Origin: Tubulanus polymorphus
Taxonomy: Eukaryota > Nemertea > Palaeonemertea > Tubulaniformes > Tubulanidae
Reading direction: 5' to 3'
DNA: 64,000 nucleotides
Assembly (NCBI RefSeq): GCF_964204645.1
Contig: NC_134030.1
Coordinates: 16,807,110-16,871,109 of the forward strand
Positions 46,311-56,741 of this stretch are shown one piece after another. The notes below the pieces were generated by a model. It had not been told where the DNA came from. It worked only from the letters and a program-made list of their open reading frames with translations, and searched no databases. A program made the position numbers and the translations under genes. The number at the start of each line of letters is the position of its first letter. The first letter of the stretch is position 1.

Positions 46311-47591
46311 TCATACCGCACATAAGCCTGGTCTTCGTGCCTTTTTATTGATCGAAAACATTGCTTTCAGTTGATTTCGAAATCGACGCCTCGACGCACA
46401 ATAGATGATAAAATTACTAGATGCTACGATCATTCTGATGATATTTTGGAGTTGGTTCAATATCGCGTATGAGGAGCTTCTACCGATCGTGCCGTTCAGA
46501 GTTAAAATAAGATTGATTATTGCTGCTCTTAGAAAAAAGGCTTTTTTCACTAAATACAAACACGAGATGAGAACTAACGTCAATGTTAGGCTAAGGTCAT
46601 TGCTGTTAGGGTTGCTGGTGCTGTTACTGTTGAGAATTTTGTTGTATGTAGACATGGTTTTTCTCGCTGACCTTGCGCGTCTCAACGTGAAAATCAATCG
46701 GATGGTTATAACAACCACGATCATGGTCGGGATTATAGTTATTATAGGAGCGCGGGCAAAGACATTATAGTATTTCAAGTACTTGTTTTTCCCAAATGGA
46801 GTGAACCTACGCGTCCATCTCTCGTGTCCAGTGCACGGATTGATAGAACGACGAGTATAATACTTGAAAATATCCCGAGACTGATCACAGGCTGACAATA
46901 CTGCCACCAGAATGATGCAGATATAACTTCTCTTCATGCTTATGATTCTGACAGCTTTCAGGGGCCAACAAACAGCGATATATCTGTCAATAGCTATCAA
47001 CAATGTGATCAGATCACTGATACTTGATGATAAGATGCGTATGTTTTGAGTATAGGTGTACATGCGCTTCATAGTATGGTTTATTTCAGCAGTCATGTCC
47101 AGTAACAATGTGTGACTGTAGAGCCAGTACTGAATGTCAAATATAATATAAGACAAACAAATAGAGAAATCCGCAACTGCCAAACACCTCAAATAGAATA
47201 TACTGGTGTTATTTGAACGTTCTTTGCTGAGAAGTATAAAAGACAGTAAATTGGTGCCGAAACCAAAGATGACAATGCCGAAAATAACGTAAGTAGTGAC
47301 CTGTATTAGAAGATTCACGTGAAACGGTTTGTAATCGGCATGATGTATGTATTTACACCGCGGATGAGGTTTAAACCCGGCCTTTTCGGTGGTGGTTGCC
47401 TGGTCCGATCCATTGAAGCCGAGAAACCAACCGCCAAGTGTAGCATTTTCTGACGAAGCCATTTCCGCCATACACGATTTGCATACAGTCACAGGTAAAT
47501 TAGGTAGCTGTCTTAAACTCCCATATTCCAAATTCTTTAAATCAGTCACCCACCTTGCTGCAGCAGTGACGATGGAAGACTGAAAATCCAC
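46311..47591 (-). CDS. rhodopsin-family G-protein-coupled receptor (peptide type)
   Basis: A 426-aa intronless frame. A long Cys-containing N-terminus with N-glycosylation sites (NAT at 49, NGS at 60) is followed by seven hydrophobic spans at about 95-121, 131-152, 180-204, 221-238, 279-301, 333-355 and 378-399. Key motifs: TNLLSF in helix 1, LAVADFS in helix 2, DRYIAVCWPL at the end of helix 3 (DRY 202-204), and NFIIY near 393-397 as the NPxxY equivalent. An extracellular Cys near 253 could pair with one before helix 3, though the usual Cys at the start of helix 3 is not obvious. It looks like the FMRFamide/neuropeptide-type receptors expanded in invertebrates; the ligand cannot be told. No frameshifts. 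It is the best candidate host gene in the window. Confidence 0.85.
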   Translation of the reverse strand: MDFQSSIVTAAARWVTDLKNLEYGSLRQLPNLPVTVCKSCMAEMASSENATLGGWFLGFNGSDQATTTEKAGFKPHPRCKYIHHADYKPFHVNLLIQVTTYVIFGIVIFGFGTNLLSFILLSKERSNNTSIFYLRCLAVADFSICLSYIIFDIQYWLYSHTLLLDMTAEINHTMKRMYTYTQNIRILSSSISDLITLLIAIDRYIAVCWPLKAVRIISMKRSYICIILVAVLSACDQSRDIFKYYTRRSINPCTGHERWTRRFTPFGKNKYLKYYNVFARAPIITIIPTMIVVVITIRLIFTLRRARSARKTMSTYNKILNSNSTSNPNSNDLSLTLTLVLISCLYLVKKAFFLRAAIINLILTLNGTIGRSSSYAILNQLQNIIRMIVASSNFIIYCASRRRFRNQLKAMFSINKKARRPGLCAV

Positions 47592-49205
47592 ATACAGTTC
47601 TTCAGGTTGATATCATACGCAAAATCTATGACATTTTTTTTAAGTAAGCTACGATTACCAATTAAACGGTCAATTTTGAAATAATGAGGGAAAAGATATG
47701 CCAATCGTTATATTCGAATAATATATGCGAATCACATGGAGAGAAAGCTCTCTACTGTACGTTACTATAGTAACCATGGTGGCCGATACTGGAAATAAAA
47801 TATGACGCCCAATCTTTGAAAATGGACAGGCGGCAATTTAAACATGGCATGCGAATCTACATACAATTGAAACTTTGTAATTGCTCTGTTGTTTTATATG
47901 ATAACCTTATTGCGTTTCGAGTTTAAGGGAATGACGTTATGAGAATAAAATCATTTGCAATCGTCGCGCAGAGTCACGCAAAGAAAGCTTATGGAATGAG
48001 GACGTACACTAGCCCTAAGGCCACACCAAAGGAAAACCCTGTTTCTTGGGCCCGACCGACCCGACATTTCGTCGTTTCAAATAATCATTTTCTGAATAAA
48101 ATAATATTGCCTACCCACCCTCTTTCAAAATTTGGGTAAAATAAAATTGTTTCAACAGTATATATGTGGTTGACCGACTACCAAACTCTCCATTCTCGTA
48201 AATATTTTTTTTCCTTTTTAATCGAATTGTGATGTCGGCAATAAGATCAACATCATAAGAATATTTTATTACATCTGATTTAACAGTTTGATTATGGATT
48301 GGATTGTACAATTCAGGAATAAATAGTTTTTTTATAGGTAATTGTACAAACGCTTCAATTTCCTTTAATCATTGTGGTCTACTAGCTGGTAATCATATTC
48401 TTGACTAAAAATTTGGTCCAGTAAAAAGGATTAACGGCGACATACCCCATTTTCAAAGTGTACCCACAATATTTTTTCTATAAAAAGAAAAAACAATTCC
48501 ATACCTACCTACCGATTTTGGTAATTGCCCGGCCAGAGAAACAGCATTTTTTATGTGAACGTATCCAAATTATTTTAGCACAATACACTTTAGCGTATTG
48601 AGTTTTTATCCATGGTGCTATATTTATTGGGCATATGGGCATAAATTGTATGCATATATGGTTGACGATTATGAATAATATACACTAGCTTCCAACTCAG
48701 TTTTACAACAGAAAATACAACATTATGTACCGTAGATAGCAAGGAATATATACGTGTATATATTCCTTGCTACACCATCTGAAGAATTAACGGTTTAGTT
48801 ATGCAAATGATTCATCACATGGCAGTTGAAGGATGAAGGGAGAACATGTAGCTCAAAAAACACACTTTAATGTAACGATACGTAATGAATCGGGAATTGT
48901 GATCTTTGGGTCGACTAACCATAACGATCTAGTCACATCTCTTTCAACAGGATGTAAGCCGTCCTATAAAACGCTTTCTCAATATCAGAACAATGGGATT
49001 TTGAACGAAATCTCAATTATATGGCCGTGATATTATTAAATAGAGTTCTATGTATTCCTTTAAACTCGGTGAACCAAAGCTGCAACCGAACACAACCGAG
49101 GCGATTTGTGTCGTGCAGGAATCGCGAAAAATCTCGTGCCAGCGGGAAGCGCAGTGTTTTAGGCCCCACTGGCAGGGAACCTTCATTGTTTCTGATTCGT
49201 CTGCG
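47592..49205. other. non-coding; short palindrome at 48737-48772
   Basis: No gene seen. 48737-48772 is a 17-bp-stem palindrome (TAGCAAGGAATATATAC and its complement around GT). The last 150 bp are more GC-rich and end abruptly at the hairpin of element C. Confidence 0.45.
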
Positions 49206-49369
49206 TCTAGTCAATTCTTGTTAACCAATAGCGCGAATAGAAATCAAAAAGATTTAAATAAAAAAACAATAAGTTAAATAAGTTAGTATTAGATAAAGTA
49301 ACTTATTGTTTTTTTATTTAAATCTTTTTGATTTCTATTCGCGCTATTGGTTAACAAGAATTGACTAGA
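49206..49369. repeat. terminal hairpin of element C with 22-nt loop
   Basis: Perfect 71-nt stems from TCTAGTCAATTCTTGTTAAC to its complement, and an asymmetric centre 49277-49298 (AATAAGTTAGTATTAGATAA plus AG). The loop is the reverse complement of 15256-15277 as written. Complementarity stops at 49206, where unrelated DNA begins. Confidence 0.9.
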
Positions 49370-49879
49370 TTTCAAATAGATTTAACAAGAAATTCAATAA
49401 CTTTAACTGTTAGTATCACTCTTGTATTATTTCATTGTTTCTCTTATTGAATAAGCCAACTAACTAATATCACTCTTGTATTATCCTAGTCAAATGTAAA
49501 GAATTAACAATATCATACTTGAATGAATTAAAACATAAATTACTTCTGTTACTTCATTTTCAGAAATAAAACATAATATGTATTTAATACATTGATATCT
49601 CAACCCCCTTTTTTGGTTCACTAATATTTCATACAGTATTCCATACATTTCAGCTAATTTAACAGTCTTATTCGTGATTTATTTCATTTAGTTTATGAAT
49701 ATACAATGTACAAATTTAATACTTAAACAGTTAAACAATCTAGCGGGTTAATTGTAATCCTCTTTTATTAATGATAAATGTAAATACATAATTGAATATG
49801 ATTTATACTTTTCCAAATATTCATAATAAAATCTGTGAGATAAATAACTATTGAAACAGAAATATATATGATAAAACTA

Positions 49880-50315
49880 TTTATATATCTATGTACTAGA
49901 CGTACGAGTAAGAATCCAAGAAATCTTACTTTCTTGGCAAGAATCTTACTTTCTTACTCGCACGTCTAGTATATAGATATATAAATTAGTTTTTATAAAA
50001 ATTATAAATATAAATTATTAATCTAAGAAATAGTTATAATATAATCTATTTTTTATTTTTATTATGTGAAAACATATAATTTATTCATTTTTATAAATAT
50101 ATTAGAATTATTATTAGAATAATTATTATAAAACTAATTCATATACCCAAGTACGAGACGTACGAGTAAGAATCCAAGATTCTTACTTTCTTGGTAAGAA
50201 TCTTACTTTCTTACTCGTACGTCTAGTACATAGATATATAAATTAGTTTTTATAAAAATCATAAATATAAATTATTAATCTAAATATAGAAATAGTTATG
50301 ATATAATCTATTTTT
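49880..50315. repeat. tandem duplication carrying the 35-bp-stem hairpin
   Basis: The hairpin segment with its AT-rich trailer occurs twice (hairpins at about 49892-49972 and 50151-50230). Each is slightly different from that of element A and imperfect. Confidence 0.7.
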
Positions 50316-51471
50316 TGACGCCTTATAAAACGTTACCATTATGAAACCTAAACAATGTTAACCATTCAGCGTCATTTTACAAACGACAGCCGTAAATCGA
50401 TGTGCAAAACGTCACAGGTCTATGTGTACGCAAACAAGCTATCTGGCAAAATATTATTGACATAGATGTAGAATGGCTTCCTGTGATTATATAATGACCT
50501 ATATTTGAACGTCGAAATGTTATATTGCATTGAATATCATTAGAAGACGTATTGTAATAGTAAAGGATGTATGATTATATCAGAAACGGCAGGCATAAAT
50601 AGAAATGATAAGTAAATCGGATTATTCGGTTAAATGGCGGATGTATACACGATTTGGAAGTCTGATATAAAAGTCAGACCCTAACGTTGGCATGCCGGTG
50701 GAATGACGAAGCTATCTACGATGTGTGTAGGGCCGGCGTGAATTTCATCAGCGGCTACAAGCGGTAAATATGAAAATGTGTAAACATATAATTTCAATAT
50801 TCAAACGTTTTAGAAAATATGTTTGATATTAGGAGTATGCAGGTTTCGTGAGATTAGCAATTTATAATAGCATAGCTGTCATATACGGCTCCGCGTCCTC
50901 TGATGGCATGTGTATTAGGTGACAATTCAATTCTTTATTGATCCTTATTACATTGAAATTCCGGGATAAAATTCCCAATTCAATAAATACAAATTTTAAA
51001 ATAAATTAATACAACATACATGACACACGGGTAATTCATACAGAACAACATAAGCATGTTATTTTAAATGACAATGTCTACTTCAACCCACCCAGACTCA
51101 AGACTCTAGGATATCGAGTGACAGCCAAACCCGTGGCCCGGGCCCGGGGACCGGGCCGGCTGGCTAGGCCACACGATATGCTCGAAGTCATGATGAAGCA
51201 GACATCAGAAGAGCTCTTTCTTCAACCATGGAGGCAATGAAGTTGCAGACCAGCTTAGAGGCATAAGTAAATGAAGTCGGTCGCAAGTTCGCGATCAATT
51301 ATTGACGAATTTTCAATTAAAAAATTTAAACCACTACTAGAGTCGAAGACCTGTATCATCTACCCAATCGCAAAATCTCATCATTCCCCAAATTTCTTAA
51401 AACTTCGATTTCAAATTTGCAATTCCACATTAGCTTAGCCCAGAAATTCTACATTTTTTTCGCAGGCGTCA
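50316..51471. mobile_element. 1.15-kb insertion in element C
   Basis: Absent from element A at the same place (near 16080). It begins TTTGACGCCTTATAAA and ends GCAGGCGTCAAA, giving a short inverted end TTTGACGCC. It is less AT-rich than element C and includes a CCCGGGCCCGGGG run near 51138. No coding sequence seen; likely a non-autonomous transposon. Confidence 0.5.
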
Positions 51472-51531
51472 AATAATTTTCTAAAATTAATTTTCTTGTT
51501 ATATATTTCAGCCAATTTAACAGTCTATTGC

Positions 51532-51834
51532 TTAATTTGAATTATAGAGTTTATCATCTAATTCATGAATATATTTATGATTTCTCAAATTCTTTTTATT
51601 TTTATATCTTTTATTACAAATTTCACAACACTTAATATTATTCAATCTATCTGAAATATAATTTATATTATCTTTCAATTCTGTATATCTAATTTTACAA
51701 GAATCATAGAATTCTAACAACTGTTTTATACTATAAATTGAAAAAGAAAATAAACCTGTAAGCATAATAAATGATTTAATATTCTGTTGATTTTTATATA
51801 TTAGATGTAATAAGTTTAATATATTTTCACTCAT
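51532..51834 (-). CDS. 100-aa membrane-anchored C2H2 finger protein (element C)
   Basis: Intact homologue of 14105-14407, of the same length, with scattered replacements (for example SFIMLTGLFSFSIYSIKQLL in the hydrophobic part). The finger CEICNKRYKNKKNLRNHKYI then H is kept. Conservation of both the membrane span and the finger across the two elements supports a real protein. Confidence 0.65.
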   Translation of the reverse strand: MSENILNLLHLIYKNQQNIKSFIMLTGLFSFSIYSIKQLLEFYDSCKIRYTELKDNINYISDRLNNIKCCEICNKRYKNKKNLRNHKYIHELDDKLYNSN

Positions 51835-51872
51835 TTTTATAGTCAAAATATATGAAATTAAAAGATGCTGTT

Positions 51873-52091
51873 TTAATCCTCTAAATCATTTTCAAAATTA
51901 ACTTTTTTATTGTTTTTATTTCTGTGATTGTTTCCATTTAACTTCTTTAATTTTTTACTCAATTTATTATTTTCATTAATCAAATCTTTTGAAATATTCT
52001 CATAGTAAAAATATAATGCAGCTAATATTAATCCTCCAGCTACAAGATAATGTTTTAAATCACTTTTCCCAGTTGGGATGAAACCATCCAT
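51873..52091 (-). CDS. 72-aa single-pass membrane protein (element C)
   Basis: Intact homologue of 13848-14066 with only a few replacements (near residues 38 and 60-67). The hydrophobic span (residues 15-31) is unchanged. Many of the base differences from element A are silent, which suggests selection on the protein. Confidence 0.65.
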   Translation of the reverse strand: MDGFIPTGKSDLKHYLVAGGLILAALYFYYENISKDLINENNKLSKKLKKLNGNNHRNKNNKKVNFENDLED

Positions 52092-52150
52092 TTATTTAAG
52101 AAAGAAATTAAAAGATTGATAATTAATTTGAAATATCTTATTTTGAATAT

Positions 52151-52810
52151 TTAGAGTTGAATTATTACTTTTGAGTTATGATATTTTGATTTAAGATGGT
52201 GTGATTTATTGCTTCGAGTACAATATTTTCCACAATTACATAAAACGCTTTCATTAGGATTATATTTAGGCGCAACAATTTCATTATCTAAGTTACATTG
52301 AATTCCAATATTTTTATATGATTTTTCATTATCTAATTCACATTGAATACCAACATTTGATGAATTTTCATTATAGATAATTTGTTTATTATCAAAATTG
52401 AAATAATATAATTGTCTTTTTTCAATTCTTAAGTTAATCAAATCATTGTAATCTTTTGAAAGTATTAAATCATCATTTCTTTAATTGGAAGGAGTTTTAA
52501 GAATATTCATTATGTTTTCATCTAAAGTTCCTTTAAAATTAAAAACTGTATTGAACATTATAGGATTTTTAACACCATTATCAAAAGTATCAATTAGTTT
52601 AGTAATTAAATATGTTTCATTTGATAATATTTGATTAATTACAGTAATGTTATCAATTTTATAATGTCTTGCGGACACTAAATTTGTTGCTGAAATATAA
52701 TTTTTAATGTTAAACTGTGAAAATGATTTATTGGTTTCATTGATTTCGATTTTGAAGTTGGGTTCTTCTTCTTTCTTCATTTTAATAACAAAACTTTCAT
52801 TAAAACTCAT
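52151..52810 (-). pseudogene. 219-aa zinc-finger protein (element C), one nonsense codon
   Basis: From the ATG at 52810 the frame spans 660 nt, exactly the length in element A, but has TAA at 52483-52481 (codon 110) where element A has GAA. The C-terminal part differs more (LCNCGKYCTRSNKSHHLKSK then YH), yet keeps the C-x-C...H-x5-H pattern. It is separated from the 72-aa gene by only 59 bp. Confidence 0.7.
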
Positions 52811-52834
52811 TCAAATATAAATATTCAATGTTTT

Positions 52835-53257
52835 AAATATGAATTATTTCACTCGTTAATTACTCGTTACTTTTTATGTTTAAAAATCAAGAATTTATCG
52901 CATATAAATATAAATATTCACTGTTTTAAATATGAATTATTTCACTCGTTAATTACTCGTTACTTTTTATATTGAAAATAAGAATTTAACGCATATAAAT
53001 ATAAATATTCACTGTTTTAGATATGAATTATTTCAATCACACTTTACTAACACTTTTAATGTTTAAAAATCTAACTCATACAAAAAATATTGAAATAATA
53101 TATAATAATAATATATAAATATTGAAATAATGTTTAAAATATATCTATATTATCTATTCTATTAGAGCTCACACTTTACTAACACTTTTACATTGAATAA
53201 TCTCTCAATTTATATGTTATTCATATATATTTTATTCATGTATATAAATATTTTAAG
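52835..53257. promoter_or_regulatory. iteron-like repeats before the terminal palindrome of element C
   Basis: TTATTTCACTCGTTAATTAC followed by TCGTTACTTTT occurs twice (near 52844 and 52937), then ATCACACTTTACTAACACTT near 53036 and again near 53170. The last 70 bp match element B up to TTTTAAG. Confidence 0.5.
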
Positions 53258-53451
53258 AGTAAAAGGGGTTTAGTTGTTCTAGGTTAAAGGTTGAATGGTC
53301 GAGAAATTTTCCAAATGTGAAAATAATAATAATTTCTACTTGAATTAGGAGTGTATGCGACTAATTCAAGTAGAAATTATTGTTATTTTCACATTTGGAA
53401 AATTTCTCGACCGTTCGACCTTTGGCCTAGAACAACTAAACCCCTATTACT
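53258..53451. repeat. 194-bp terminal palindrome of element C
   Basis: The arms begin AGTAAAAGGGGTTTAGTTGT and end in the complement (ATTACT). The stem includes CAAATGTGAAAATAATAATA, and the centre near 53354 is GGAGTGTATGCG. The left arm again has GGTTAAAGGTTGAATGG against GGCCAAAGGTCGAACGG on the right, as in element B. Confidence 0.9.
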
Positions 53452-54633
53452 CGCTTAACGTCCCCACATCGGCATCGATAGCCGTGTTGGGCTTGAAGGA
53501 CGAACATGTAGTTGCATAGTAGCTATAGTTGCATATGCCGAAAACCGATAATATGCGACTCTATAAATGAGGAGAATTACTAATCAATTCAAGCGTAAAT
53601 GGCGGCCTTCAACGAAGAGCTGCAAGCACCTGTTTTGGATCGAAGACCACGCGGTATACGATCCGAAGTAGATGCTCTTCGTTGAAAGCTGCCATTTGCG
53701 TTTGAATGGCTAGTAAGATGGAATTAACTTCCCCGACCCGAGGCTTGAATGAGGCTTCCTTCTGTGTCGCACCCGAGGTCGGGAACGAGACCGAGAAGTC
53801 GATGATACCAGGATATTCATCAGCGGAAGGACACATAATCCCTCTGGGGTTGGGTGCAGGGGACAGAGCACCTACTCGGGAATGGAGAACGGTGTCTCCT
53901 ACAACCGTACTTATTAATTTTCCTACTGCTCACTCGCGGGTGCCGCTCACATTGCTAACTTCACTAGCGATCTGCTGTAGAACTGTTACGGGGAGATACA
54001 AAGATCTAGTATTCACGTGTCCTATGGACCTAGACTGGGGAGTCCGGGACTGTATACTGGAACTTTCAACGGACGCCGAGAGCGGGAAGCTGAAGACAAA
54101 CGAGTTCCTGGCCGGACTCTAAATGACTGGGGCCGAGCCTTCGACCTGGGACGGTTTTTTAATCGTTATCCGGAAAATAACGCCCGGGGTTGCAATTGGT
54201 GCCGCGTTGAGTCAGAATACACTAGGAAAATCCAGCTTTCCTCCAGGGGAGGCGGATCTGACCTGCGTGTCCGGCCTATTGAGATCCGAGGGAGCATAAA
54301 TGCTTGGAGACTTGGTAACTATTGTCGTGTTGTCAGTGCTACCAGTGGACTTCGCTTTCTGAGAAGCGTAGGAGTGGGACTTTGTCACGAATTTCTGTTG
54401 AGCCATCAATCCATCGAATAAATACGATTCATAATTTCAACTTCACCAACAATTTATTTACACTATGTACAATTGTCTTTCTTTAATAGCTCACACACAT
54501 TCTATTATCAAATTCCTGCTCTAAAGCAGCAAAATATATACCACAATAAATCATAGGTTATTTATTGAATAAAATATACTTAGTATCTAAACATACATTT
54601 GTTTTACAAATACTTACGGACTTAATGCGTCCC
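53452..54633. other. unrecognised region with a hairpin and open frames
   Basis: 53593-53700 is an inverted repeat (AATGGCGGCCTTCAACGAAG against its near complement). A 138-aa plus-strand frame runs from 53706 to 54122, overlapped by another (54017-54421). Neither resembles a family I know, and the strand of coding cannot be decided. The base composition is GC-richer than the neighbouring element C. Confidence 0.3.
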
Positions 54634-54783
54634 AAAAACCCGTTCATTACACGATTGGAATTTTCTTCAGTCCTATGAATTACCGACCAACGGTTTCTTT
54701 AATACATGTATGTATTAAAGAAACCGTTGGTCGGTAATTCATAGGACTGAAGAAAATTCCAATCGTGTAATGAACGGGTTTTT
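54634..54783. repeat. 150-bp nearly perfect palindrome
   Basis: 74-nt arms (AAAAACCCGTTCATTACACG ... CTTTAATACAT) separated by only GT at the centre, with no mismatch that I can see. Unrelated in sequence to the element A-D hairpins. Confidence 0.9.
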
Positions 54784-54840
54784 ACCAGCAGGACTTCTCC
54801 TGAAACACGTGTGTCCCTGTCCCAGTACACACACCAAAAA

Positions 54841-54977
54841 CCAACCCCAAACCTCAATCATATTCCCTTATATAACTCTATCTATTGCCATACACCACAC
54901 CACATAAAACCAACCCCAAACCTCAATCATATTCCCTTATATAACTCTATCTATTGCCATACACCACACCACATGAC
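54841..54977. repeat. 69-bp direct duplication
   Basis: CCAACCCCAAACCTCAATCA and the rest of a 69-bp unit occurs at 54841 and 54910, identical as far as I can see. Confidence 0.9.
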
Positions 54978-56115
54978 AAGTTACACACCGTGCAGCCAGC
55001 TGAGTCCTATGAATACAAATATAAAAGACAGATTATCATATTATACCGAAATAATACCGAAAGTTCTTGATTTTATGAAAATGTATTAACCCTTTGTACA
55101 GCGCATAGATTATTATTTTAATTATGCGCTATATAAGAAATAAATTATTATATTGTTATAGATACCAGCCTTTTCTGTAAAATGACACATATGAATGATT
55201 ATAACTAATCTATCACAGAAATACTTCACAGACTTGTGGGCCCGTTTCCATGTCGCATTGTCCAGCTCCAGACACGTTACACTGATCTGAGCCCTAAAAG
55301 ACCGAGCCCGTGTAACGCTGTACGGCATCCCTGGAACGTGAGGTGCGAATCCCACTGCCCGTAAACAACTCATGCAACTCTCACCAGTGCATCGTCATTG
55401 TCCCTCGGGCGCGAAAAACCACTGCTCGCCATACTCTGTACATATACAAAACTCGAGAGAGAAGAATGTATTACTAAAGATATATTCATTAAAGTGTCGA
55501 AACGATAGCCGGAAAGGAATTTAATACAAACCGATGAATCAACTACGAATCCCGGCAGAGACCAATCGTACATCGACGATCCTAATTCTATGGATTACAT
55601 CCCGCAACCAACCGATTGTGGTCAATAACGATAATCATCCACTTCCCTCAATCTCTGTATCCGATAACTGTTAAATTATATATACCACCCGATGTGTGTT
55701 TAGAACCGACCAAATCAACCGATTTTCCAACCAATTAATCAAGCAGACTTGCTCTTCTTCTATTGTGGGCGCCGCTATACAGGTTCTCAAAGTCCTTATT
55801 TCTGTCGTTATAACGTTCAAATTAGCGTTGGCACTGTATGTTTTTACAGGGAACGTAATGTATGGAATAGGGTTTTAATAGAGAAAAAATAGTCCCGCAA
55901 AGTTGTAGGAAAGAATAGGCTTGCGGACAGACATGGAGAAAACCATTCTTAAAATGGACTCGATTTTTGTCAGTGTCGACGTTTAATTGAACGGTTTTTA
56001 TTAGATTCAGCTCTGCTGAATCTACTAGTATAAAACGGAGTGCTGAATTGTTTTTGACCGCTATCTCCTCCGAGTGTGAAATGATTCACGGCTAAGGTCA
56101 GCATTTAGTTGGCTG
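54978..56115. other. no gene seen
   Basis: Short ORFs only, none recognisable. Confidence 0.35.
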
Positions 56116-56741
56116 TTATAACTGGCGATGGTCGTTCACTGATAGACCTACGGGGTTCGTCCTCTCCAGCTCCTCATCAATTAAGTTGGGATCAACAATG
56201 TCAGCTTGCATTTCTATTTCTGCCTGGTCCTCTTCTGAACTACCAAACTCCCTAACGCTCAAATCGTACCAACTGATATCCAACATAGGATCTGGGCTGA
56301 GTATAATTGTATCTGATGAACTAATCTCCTCACCTGACCTGGGTGTATCAGATCTTTCTTTTCTTGTAGCGGAAGTTTCCATCGTCGATGACCTAGCAGT
56401 CTCATCGGGTACTGTGATCACAGCTCGGTTATCCAACGCCTCAGCTCCATCCCAGTTGCAGGAACCATTTTTGGTGTATCATTACACTGTTTTTGGGGGT
56501 AGACAACTCGAAGCATTAACTCCTCCTCCCGTTCATCTTCTTCGGGTTCCTCAGAGATCGTTGTTTCTCTCAGGACAACTGCTGCCTTCGGACATGTCAA
56601 TTCTTCAGCCGGTTTGCTTCCATAAGAAGTTGGTACCCTCGGAAGGAAGGCCAGAGCATACCCAGGTGTAGCGTTTCGTAGGTAGAATACATTAAGAATC
56701 TGGCTTGTCTCGACATCCGCATAGTACCTGAAAATTCTCAC
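56116..56741 (-). pseudogene. acidic open frame of unknown function, one frameshift
   Basis: Two minus-strand frames join with a shift near 56430 (GMELRRW then DNRAVITVPDETAR). The product would be about 200 aa, with two acidic patches (EEPEEDEREEEL; SSEEDQAEIEMQADIVD) and a Ser/Thr-rich middle. No domain recognised. The plus strand is also open over much of it, so coding is not certain. Confidence 0.3.

Larger units (their letters stand above)
49206..53451. mobile_element. element C: hairpin-to-palindrome copy of the element A arm
   Basis: Starts at the 164-bp hairpin and runs through the same order as the right arm of element A (hairpins, 100-aa gene, 72-aa gene, 219-aa gene, iterons) to a terminal palindrome at 53258-53451. 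It differs from A by many substitutions, lacks the minisatellite and most ATACGTAT repeats, has a duplicated hairpin segment, and carries a 1.15-kb insertion (about 50316-51471). No target-site duplication is visible. Confidence 0.85.

Noticed and set aside
46405-46770. Plus-strand 121-aa hydrophobic ORF
   Set aside because: Antisense shadow of receptor transmembrane helices.
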